From Adiantum capillus-veneris (taxonomy: Eukaryota; Streptophyta; Polypodiopsida; Polypodiales; Pteridaceae): DNA of 64,000 nucleotides. The stretch is from contig CM043968.1 in the NCBI GenBank assembly GCA_014529385.2, positions 9,300,648 through 9,364,647 of the forward strand, in the 5' to 3' direction. Below the pieces are notes generated by a model, which saw nothing but the letters and a program-made list of their open reading frames with translations, ran no database searches and was not told the DNA's origin. A program made the position numbers and the translations under genes. Shown piece by piece: positions 36,784 to 44,850 of the stretch (position 1 is the first letter of the stretch; each line of letters begins with the position of its first letter).

Positions 36784-38151
36784 ATGAGGTGGGCAAACTT
36801 TCTTTCGCAATTTCATTTTCATATTGCTCACATTGCTGGCAAACATAATCAAGTAGCCGATGCACTCTCAAGACGGCCGAGAGTGAATGAAGTTTCCATA
36901 GCAACTCACAATGATCTATCTTCTATGATAGATGAGTATTTTATTGATCCCGATTGTACAGATGTTTCAGCCCTTGCACTAGGGAAGAAAGAGGAACCAT
37001 TTACTTTACAAGATGGTTATCTTCTCTACGGCAATAGACTATGCGTAACTAGCTCACTACGTGAGAAAGTAATGTATGAATCTCATGCTCCTCCTTATGT
37101 AGGGCATAGAGGGATTCAGTCTACCTTAAAGGGGATTGAAAAATATTTCTATTGGCCTACCATGAAAGCAAACATACAAGAGTATGTTTCTAAATGTGTG
37201 GTATGCCAAAAGACGAAGTTTGATAGAGGGAAACAACCTAGATTGCTTCAACCTTTTCCAATCCCTAATTTACCATGGGAGAGCATATCCATGGATATTA
37301 TCTTTGGATTGCCTAAGTCTATCCATGGGAATACAAGAATATGGACGATAGTAGACAGGTTCAGTAAACAAGCTCATTTTATACCTCTCAAAAAGACTAC
37401 TAAAGCCCATCAAATGGCAACCCTCTTCATTTCACAAATCTTCAAGTACATGGCTTGCCAATGTCCATAGTGTCGGATAGAGATCCTAGAATGACCAGTA
37501 ATTTCTGGAAGGGTCTCTTTGTGAATTTGGTAACAAAGCTAAAATTCTCTTTGGCCTATCACCCGCAAACGGATGGCCAAAGTGAAATAGCTAACCTAAC
37601 AATTCTCGATCTACTAAAAGCCTATGTAACGGAAGTAGATCAAAGATCCCAATGGGAGAAGTACTTACCCTTAGTGAAGTATGCGTACAATAACACTGTA
37701 CATACTTCCATCGGAAAAAGCACCTTTTGAGGTAATTGAGGGAAGATCAAAAAGTCCCTTGCTACTTAAGGTACACGGGAAGATCTTTGCTGCATGTGAG
37801 TATAGCCGAGACCTACAAGAATCTTTCCAAAAGATTAAGGATGCTATCTCTATCTTAGAGCAAAGGCAAAAGGCCACTCCTCATAAGCACAGAAGAGCCC
37901 AAGCCTTTAAAGAAAATGATTGGGTCTTACTCAAATTTCCCAAGGCTCGATTAAGGCACACCACGGGCAAGAATCCTACGGGACACCAAAAGTACTATAC
38001 TAAGTTAGCAAAAAGATACTATGGTCCCTTCCAGATTCTTAGGCCAATCAATGAGATGGCCTATCAACTCAAGTTGCCCAGTCATTGGCTCATACACAAT
38101 GCTTTCTATGTGAGCCTATTAAATCCTTACAAAGGAGAGCCACCTCAATAA
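36784..38151 (+). pseudogene. Integrase of element B (broken)
   Basis: Frame 36784-37470 starts in the RNase H tail (KHNQVADALSRRP) and carries the HHCC region (GHRGIQSTLKGIEKYFYWPT, CVVCQKTKFD) and the core (PWESISMDIIFGLPKSIHGN, WTIVDRFSKQAHFIPLKKTT). A one-base loss after IFKYM moves to 37455-37730 (SIVSDRDPRMTSNFWKGLF, then TDGQSEIANLT with the catalytic Glu). A further shift leads to 37681-38151, the C-terminal region (HWLIHNAFYVSLLNPYKGEP). The D,D,E triad is conserved. Only two frameshifts break the protein. Confidence 0.92.
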
Positions 38152-38154
38152 CCA

Positions 38155-38345
38155 ACTATTGAAGACCCACCGGAGATGGAGGACCAAGAAGAGGTGCTGC
38201 AGCCCGAGTCCATTCTCCGACATGAAGACAAGGTACTAAGAGGCGGTAAGACTATCCGATGATATCTTATTAAGTTTAAAAATTATCCTTTTGAAGATGC
38301 CAGATGGATGCAATGCATACAGTTAAAGGATAATCCTTTAACCTA
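38155..38345 (+). pseudogene. Chromodomain-like tail of element B
   Basis: Reads LQPESILRHEDKVLRGGK, then after an in-frame TGA, YLIKFKNYPFEDARWMQ. The same tail is present in element A without that stop. The aromatic and basic pattern fits a chromovirus chromodomain. A TAA ends the preceding frame at about 38149. Confidence 0.7.
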
Positions 38346-38722
38346 AACCTTGTCAATGCTTACAATGCTTCCCTAGAGTAAGCAAATAGATAAATGTTAA
38401 AAATCAACAAAGTTTTTGTCTTATAAGACTCTCTTTTTCTTTATTGTGCACAAAAATAAAGTAGTAGGCATGCTTAGATCAAGTTTGTGGAGACGTCGTC
38501 TCCCGAACACCAAGTAGAACTTGTCACTCTACTATGGAAGATTGATAGGGATAATGTACAGACATGCTTGCGGCAGCTTAGGCTCTCAAGCGCTAAATGG
38601 ACTAGTCATCCATTCTTGAACGATGTCGTAGGGTAACCTAGGGATCCTCTACTCGCTAGGAAAAAGGACTAATGAATATTCTTTATCTTCTCTACCCCAT
38701 AGTCAAGGACGACTATGATTTC

Positions 38723-38732
38723 AAGAGAGAGG
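38723..38732 (+). other. Polypurine tract of element B
   Basis: AAGAGAGAGG lies 3 nt before the 3' LTR and is identical to the tract of element A. Confidence 0.85.
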
Positions 38733-38735
38733 TAA

Positions 38736-40316
38736 TGTCATAATAATCAATATCTAATTCTCCTAAATGATTTTCTCATGTTAAACTGATCATTTAATAT
38801 GGGGAAGTGACAAGGGAGAAAAAGCTAGAATATTGGTTAAGCTAGCAGACCGGCCACAGTAGGGATCCAAAGGAGGGAAAATAGGAATCCAAATGGGGGG
38901 CCATCTGCAAAAGAACAATGTGCAACAATGGGCTTAAAAGACCCTAATGTTCAACCCATTAAGACTTCCTAAATGCTAAGGTTCCAAAATTCAAAGGTTG
39001 TGTCCAAAGGTCAAACATTAGGGGAATTGGATGCTTTGTGTGTGTCACAAAAAGTCTTCATAATCCCTACATGGGAGGGGGCGAGCCTTGCAAGTAGGGG
39101 ATGAGAGAGAAACTTACACACACACACACACACTCACAAGCTTCATTTGTACACAAGGGGAAAGAGGGATACATGTCAGCTCCCTAGCCCAGATGCACAC
39201 AAGGTGTACTCAAATCCTATTGGATGGCCTTGGAGGTGGACCAATGATAATTAGGCTAGATTAAAGCTATTTTAATTAATTTAAAAACACTTAATAAAAG
39301 AACCAATAAGAATTAAGCTCTCTAGAAGACTATTGGACAGTCTCCCAAGGGTACCAATGAGCATTCATCAGCTCAATGGATTGCTTGATTCCTATTGGCC
39401 AGGAGGCAAAGGGGTCCAATGAGAGTTTAGTTGGATTAAATAATTACCTAAATCTCTCACAAAAGGGGAAAGCGGGACACATGTCAAAAGGCTATCACTT
39501 ATGCTGCTTAATTTCCATTGGCTGAGGCTAGGGAGGTCCAATAGGGCTGTAGCATGAGTAATTAGCAAGGGGGGTCGACCAAGAGAGAGAGGGGGCTGAT
39601 TTTTGCAAGGAATTATCACACACAAACTCACAAAATCTCATGTGTGAAGCAAAGAAGATTCTCTCTCCTTCTCAAGCTTTAATGGAAAGCTTACCACCTA
39701 CTCCAAGCTTGTGAGAAGGGAGGCGTACACCAACAACCCTTGGCTTTGTGATGCAAATCCAACCAAGAGCCAAGCTTCAATGCATGCTCATATCCTCTAC
39801 CATGCTAATTACTAAGCTAAGCTATGTGAGGAGATGTACATCTTTCTCGTAAGAATAATCCTTCTTCCTCTCAATCTACTCTCATACCCCGCTAGCTCTC
39901 ACCATCTTCGAAGGCGTGTGAGGTCTTGGGTCTGAGACCGTGAGGGAATTGATGTTGTGTTTGATAAGTGTTTTGCTTAGTGCATGAAGTTTCCATCTTC
40001 ATTGCACTAGCTAGTATTGAAGCAACACAAAGAATTGTATTGTAAAATGTCTCTCTTGATGGGAGAAACCATAAAACAAAGCCTTTTGGAGGGGGGACCG
40101 GCTCCATGCAAATTTGGTCCTCAACTGTTGTCAATTGCTTAATTTCTCTCTCTTTTGAAGTATTGTTCATGCTATCTAACTAGGTGTTATGCTTTCTGTT
40201 TCTCTTTCCACCCAAGCACTTTTGTTAATCTCATTAGGAATCTATTCTAATGAAATGCTCACTATGTTCATGCTATTTTCTCCTACACACAAGCTACTAG
40301 GCCATTAAATGTTACA
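38736..40316 (+). repeat. 3' LTR of element B
   Basis: TGTCATAATAATC to AATGTTACA, with canonical TG...CA ends. Its last 630 bp (39687-40316) are included in the direct duplication that flanks the PLE. Confidence 0.95.
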
Positions 40317-40420
40317 TCAACTCATAGAAAAGGGAATCCCATTGATATCACCATGAGAGACACCATCACTTCTCTTAAAATCGCACCCCCTCCCCCCCCC
40401 CCCCCCCCCCCCCCGCCCCC

Positions 40421-40482
<62 letters not shown>

Positions 40483-40870
40483 TGTCCAAGGATCCACCTA
40501 AAAAAATGTAAGTGTAGCACATGAGTTCACCCAGAAGGGTCTTAATCTAGGGAAGAAATGAACATATGAGTGCTTACTAGCCATGTGCATAAACACACAA
40601 ACTAGCTCTCATTCTTCTCTATTTAATTTGCATGTCCTTCACATGTTATAGACAACAATATGTACAATAACTGGCATTCAACACTGGAAGAGAAAACATA
40701 TATCGAGGGGAAGGGTATGTTCCCCATAGTTTATAAAAATTGCGTGAGGAGGGCGTTGACTACTGTATTCTTCAGTGCAAAAAGCTAAAGTTTGTGCTTT
40801 ATGAGTTGATGATGGGTGTCCATGGTGATACATATGACGCTCATGGTATGGTTGTTTGGATATTATTTTT
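39687..40870 (+). repeat. Left copy of the 1.15-kb direct duplication flanking the PLE
   Basis: Begins AAGCTTACCACCTACTCC inside the 3' LTR of element B, crosses the LTR end at 40316, and ends TTGTTTGGATATTATTTTT. It matches 43706-44850 with about ten scattered substitutions. The copies also differ in microsatellite length: here C23-G-C7 followed by about 28 CT units, against C20-G-C14 and a short CT run in the right copy. Confidence 0.95.
40392..40475. repeat. Poly-C and (CT)n tract, left copy
   Basis: C23, G, C7, then TT and about 28 CT units. Slippage in this tract explains most of the length difference between the two duplicate copies. Confidence 0.95.
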
Positions 40871-40899
40871 GCATTCCTGTCCAACTTCTTGGTTACACT

Positions 40900-41368
40900 T
40901 ACTTTTCAATAAGCCCCCCCTCCTCCCTTATCTTTGGAAAAACACTCAACGCTCTCTCCCTTCCATCTCTACCCCACCACCATCTACCCTATCTTTTTTT
41001 ATCGAAGCCCCCAACTTCCCTCTTAGAAAAGATTCCACAAATAGAGGAAGGAAGAGGCATAAATTTTGGCTTCCACTCATAAATACGCACGCCTACAAAC
41101 TTATAGTTTTTGGTAAGCTCTCTTCCTGCACCCTGGTCAATAACCCTTGTACTAACTTTGTTCATAATCTCACCTCTCCTGCCCCCTCTCTATCGACGAA
41201 AAGAAATGCTTAGATCTAGGGCTTAAGTACATTCCCCCTCCCCGTAACCCCCCATGCGGAACACATTATTAAAGCCCACAACTCCTTGGTAAGAAAATTG
41301 CAACTCAATATGTTTTTTCAATCTTCTACTTCCAACAAACCCCCCCTTTTCAAAACCCCTAACCCCTC
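40900..41368 (+). pseudogene. N-terminal region of the PLE protein, degraded
   Basis: The frame of the RT, read upstream of 41369, contains DEKKCLDLGLKYIPPPRNPP at about 41195-41255, which resembles the L-x-K/L-G-L-x-(F/Y)-x-P-x-P block at the N-terminus of many PLE proteins. Two in-frame stops (near 41270 and at 41360-41362) lie between it and the RT. The preceding part is in a different frame (open to 41213). So the ancestral protein began further upstream, and this copy is broken at its N-terminus. Confidence 0.6.
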
Positions 41369-42910
41369 TTGGATACCCCCTCTTTGGATCCTACACTAGA
41401 GGAGATCACATCCCTCAACCTTATAAATCTGAAAGATACACTTACACACTACAAAACTTCGCACTCAAAATTTCCCAAATTTGTCAAGCGTGCCCTTAAA
41501 ACCCTTTCAACGGACTACACTATAGTCATTAAACCGGCGGATAAAAATCTAGGTCTTACCATCCTATCACGGGAATGGTATGAACAAGAAGCCCATAGAC
41601 AACTCAATGATCCCTCCACATACCAACCCCTAACCCCACCACCACATAATTACCTCGCCTCTTTACTCCACTCCATCACCCTCAAATACACTCTCCTCAC
41701 CCGAGATGAAGCCACCTTTATCCTCACACCACACCATAAACCCTTCAAACCCTGCCCTATCCAATTTCTCCCTAAGTTACACAAACCTATACTTGTAGCC
41801 CGTTCTATTTGCTCTTACCGTGGATACTTGTTTGAAAATGCTTCCAAATGGCTACACTTCCAACTTTATCCTGTCCTCCTTTCACAAAAACAACACCTCA
41901 AAGACTCGCTATCCCTCATCATTGATCTCCACTCGAAGACCTTCCCCCCCCATTGTCTCCTTTTTACCTTCGATGTGACCTCCCTCTACCCCAGCATCCC
42001 TATGACTGACGGTCTCATAGCCCTCAGAAGCACCATTACTAATTTCTTCGACACCCCAAAATTAGAGTTCATCATCTCACTTGCCACCCTTATTCTTTCA
42101 CACCATTATCTTTGTTTCAAAGACAAAGTATGGAAGCAAATTAAGGGCACTGCAATGGGATCCAATTTCGCAGTGGTATATGCGTGTCTTTTCCTTTGCC
42201 ACTTAGAAAAACACTCTCTACTTATCTCTAGCCCAAACCTAGCCTATTACAAGAGATACATAGACGATGCCTTCGGGGTCTGGACCGGCTCTTGTAAATT
42301 ACTTACCCAAGCTCTCGCTTCTTACGCCTTCCCTCTACAAGAACATATAGAGATCTCACCCATCATATCCACTTTTGAAGCAACCATCCTAGATGTCCAC
42401 TTCCACAAGGGACATACTTTCCACTTGTATGGTATCTTGGACTCCAATTGTTACCAAAAGCCTCTCAACTCTTACCAATATATACCTTGGATCTCTTGGC
42501 ACCCTCTCCACCAAAAATTAGCCTTTATCAAGTCAGAACTTAGACGCTATCTTATCAGGGAAAGCAATCCTGATGGATTCTATCGTTTGAGAAACCTCTT
42601 CTTCATTAGGCTCCTTCATAGAGGCTACCCAAGAAACTTCCTCCTTAGGGTCTTTGGTTTGATCTCTTACAAGGAACGAACCACTCTCCTAACCAAAACC
42701 CCATCTTTAAAAAATCCTTCCCCTATCACCCTCAAACTACCTTTTTCTCCAGAAACTCGTAAACTAAACCCTACCCTAATAATTGGTAAGCCTATCCATA
42801 CGGCTTGCAGCCTCTCCCCCACCCTTGCGCATCTTGACCAACCCATCGTATGTTGGACCAATGGCCAAAACTTAGGCACCCTTCTAACTAAATCCAAAAA
42901 CCAGATTTAA
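41369..42910 (+). CDS. Penelope-like reverse transcriptase, 513-codon open frame
   Basis: Open frame (first codon TTG, directly after a stop; not a proven start). Motifs by residue: TIVIKPADKNLGLTIL 51-66, FLPKLHKP 133-140, motif A FDVTSLYPSIP 201-211 (catalytic D202), motif B GTAMGS 260-265, motif C YKRYIDDAFGVW 294-305 (D299, D300), a block WHPLHQKLAFIKSELRRY 377-394, and NLGTLLTKSK 501-510. The order and the PADK, YPSIP, GTAMGS and RYIDD wording are characteristic of PLE RTs, not of LINE, LTR or telomerase RTs. The frame ends three residues after the last block, where GIY-YIG-bearing PLEs would continue with a Cys-containing linker and the endonuclease; nothing of that kind follows. All catalytic residues are present, so the RT core may still be functional although the N-terminus is broken. 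Confidence 0.9.
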   Translation: MDTPSLDPTLEEITSLNLINLKDTLTHYKTSHSKFPKFVKRALKTLSTDYTIVIKPADKNLGLTILSREWYEQEAHRQLNDPSTYQPLTPPPHNYLASLLHSITLKYTLLTRDEATFILTPHHKPFKPCPIQFLPKLHKPILVARSICSYRGYLFENASKWLHFQLYPVLLSQKQHLKDSLSLIIDLHSKTFPPHCLLFTFDVTSLYPSIPMTDGLIALRSTITNFFDTPKLEFIISLATLILSHHYLCFKDKVWKQIKGTAMGSNFAVVYACLFLCHLEKHSLLISSPNLAYYKRYIDDAFGVWTGSCKLLTQALASYAFPLQEHIEISPIISTFEATILDVHFHKGHTFHLYGILDSNCYQKPLNSYQYIPWISWHPLHQKLAFIKSELRRYLIRESNPDGFYRLRNLFFIRLLHRGYPRNFLLRVFGLISYKERTTLLTKTPSLKNPSPITLKLPFSPETRKLNPTLIIGKPIHTACSLSPTLAHLDQPIVCWTNGQNLGTLLTKSKNQI

Positions 42911-43120
42911 ACCCAATTTTTACAAATGAATACTCTTTATCACCTACCCTAACTCTTACCTCTCATTTTGCAGGTTGACTCTCAAAGCCCGTAGTTCTTC
43001 AACAACACGGACACCCCTTTCACATTTTTTGATCCTACATTCCAAATTCTGTCCCTTTGTAATATACTCCTAGAACACCATTTTTTGGAAATCAAACTAC
43101 TCCTTTTAAACTCTCAAATC

Positions 43121-43121
<1 letters not shown>

Positions 43122-43160
<39 letters not shown>
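43122..43160. repeat. Poly-C tract, 39 nt
   Basis: Uninterrupted cytosines, 0.2 kb after the PLE stop codon. Two further C runs follow, at 43287-43303 and 43471-43493. The exact lengths may carry sequencing error. Confidence 0.9.
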
Positions 43161-43550
43161 TATTAGCACCTTACACCCAGTCCTGTACATTATACACCAA
43201 TTTCTTCTGAATTCCATTTCATCACTTTTCCTCATGTTATTTTTAAACCCCTCCCTGCCTTATATCCCCTCCTTTGCCACTTTTTACCCCCCCCCCCCCC
43301 CCCATTTTTCTTTTTCAGACCCCCCTTTCACTTATACCACCCCCCCGGTGAACAATCTATTAAACTCCCCCAATAAAATTCAATTTCTTACTTATTATCT
43401 TTGGGAAACTCTACACCACTCTCTACCTCTAGTCAATGGACGAACTCACAGCCCTTGCAAAGTACAGCTTCCCCCCCCCCCCCCCCCCCCCCCTCACTGT
43501 TATATAAAGAGCATCCTCTTTCCCTCTATTTCAGTATTTCTCCCTACTAC

Positions 43551-43592
43551 TACCACTGATGAGCTCCTTAAAGGAGCGAAACGCGTTTGGTA
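43551..43592 (+). ncRNA. Hammerhead ribozyme (type I, minimal)
   Basis: The core CTGATGA (43556-43562) is followed by a perfect 5-bp stem II (GCTCC / GGAGC) with a TTAAA loop, then GAAA (43578-43581). A very short stem III (ACGCGT) ends in T-T, giving a cleavage site after T43587. Stem I is closed by TACCA (43551-43555) with TGGTA (43588-43592). All conserved core nucleotides of the hammerhead are present. Hammerheads with short stem III are an established component of PLEs, where they self-cleave the element RNA. Stem I is short and stem III minimal, so activity may need dimerisation or tertiary contacts. Confidence 0.82.
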
Positions 43593-43705
43593 CTCCATAA
43601 CCCACCCCCGTCTCCCTTCTACCTTTTACCCCTTAGCCCACCCCCACCTCCTTTCCTTTTTCTCCAGATCAAAGTGCCTCGCACGCTTAAATGTAATTAT
43701 AAATT

Positions 43706-44850
43706 AAGCTTACCACCTACTCCAAGCTTGTGAGAAGTGAGGCCTACACCAACAACCCTTGGCTTTGTGATGCAAATCCAACCAAGATCCAAGCTTCAAT
43801 GCATGCTCATATCCTCTACCATGCTAATTACTAAGCTAAGCTATGTGAGGAGATGTGCATCTTTCTCGTAAGAATAATCCTTCTTCCTCTCAATCTACTC
43901 TCATACCCCGCTAGCTCTCACCATCTTCGAAGGCGTGTGAGGTCTTGGGTCTGAGACCGTGAGGGAATTGATGTTGTGTTTGATAAGTGTTTTGCTTAGT
44001 GCATGAAGTTTCCATCTTCATTGCACTAGCTAGTATTGAAGCAACACAAAGAATTGTATTGTAAAATGTCTCTCTTGATGGGAGAAACCATAAAACAAAG
44101 CCTTTTGGAGGGGGGACCGGCTCCATGCAAATCTGGTCCTCAACTGTTGTCAATTGCTTAATTTCTCTCTCTTTTGAAGTATTGTTCATGCTATCTAACT
44201 AGGTGTTATTCTTTTTGTTTCTCTTTCCACCCAAACACTTTTGTTAATCTCATTAGGAATCTATTCTAATGAAATGCTCACTATGTTCATGCTATTTTCT
44301 CCTACACACAAGTTACTAGGCCATTAAATGTTACATCAACTCATAGAAAAGGGAATCCCACTGATATCACCATGAGAGACACCATCACTTCTCTTAAAAT
44401 CGCACCCCTCCCCCCCCCCCCCCCCCCCCGCCCCCCCCCCCCCCTCTCTCTCTCTCTTTCTCGTGTCCAAGGATCCACCTAAAAAAATGTAAGTGTAGCA
44501 CATGAGTTCACCCAGAGGGGTCTTAATCTAGGGAAGAAATGAACATATGAGTGCTTACTAGCCATGTGCATAAACACACAAACTAGCTCTCATTCTTCTC
44601 TATTTAATTTGCATGTCCTTCACATGTTATAGACAACAATATGTACAATAACTGGCATTCAACACTGGAAGAGAAAACATATATGGAGGGGAAGGGTATG
44701 TTCCCCATAGTTTATAAAAATTGCGTGAGGAGGGCGTTGACTACTATATTCTTCAGTGCAAAAAGCTAAAGTTTGTGCTTTATGAGTTGACGATGGTGTC
44801 CATGGTGATACATATGACGCTCATGGTATGGTTGTTTGGATATTATTTTT
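43706..44850 (+). repeat. Right copy of the 1.15-kb direct duplication flanking the PLE
   Basis: Matches 39687-40870 end to end: the last part of the gypsy LTR (ending AATGTTACA at about 44335), then TCAACTCATAGAAAAGGG, the poly-C/CT tract (C20-G-C14), and the unique flank to TTGTTTGGATATTATTTTT. There is no gypsy body attached, so this LTR end is an orphan made by the duplication, not a second insertion. Confidence 0.95.

Larger units (their letters stand above)
31467..40316 (+). mobile_element. Ty3/gypsy LTR retrotransposon B, nearly complete
   Basis: The element has two full LTRs (1595 and 1581 bp), an iMet primer-binding site, gag-pol with every expected domain, and a polypurine tract directly before the 3' LTR. 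Flanks are TAAAC on the left and TCAAC on the right, a 5-bp target duplication with one mismatch. The 5' LTR starts TA where the 3' LTR has the canonical TG. Gag-pol is broken by a handful of stops and frameshifts rather than by large deletions, so it is the best preserved member of the family here. A PLE lies just downstream, and its flanking duplication includes part of this 3' LTR. Confidence 0.95.
40871..43705 (+). mobile_element. Penelope-like element (PLE) with hammerhead ribozyme
   Basis: This 2835-bp insert lies exactly between the two duplicate copies. It encodes a PLE-type RT (41369-42910), with PLE-like N-terminal sequence in broken frames upstream, and carries a hammerhead ribozyme at 43551-43592. 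The plus strand is strikingly C-rich and G-poor throughout, with C homopolymers of 39, 17 and 23 nt at 43122, 43287 and 43471. No GIY-YIG endonuclease domain and no second ribozyme copy were found, so either the element belongs to an endonuclease-lacking group or those parts are missing. Confidence 0.88.

Noticed and set aside
40392-40422. Poly-C tracts and CCCTAA-like phrases near the PLE as telomeric repeats
   Set aside because: There is no tandem CCCTAAA array. The few CCCCTAACCCC phrases are isolated and lie in C-rich coding sequence.
43911-44189. Identical 92-codon minus-strand frames at 39892-40170 and 43911-44189 suggesting a duplicated gene
   Set aside because: Both are antisense to the gypsy LTR end and are identical only because of the 1.15-kb duplication.
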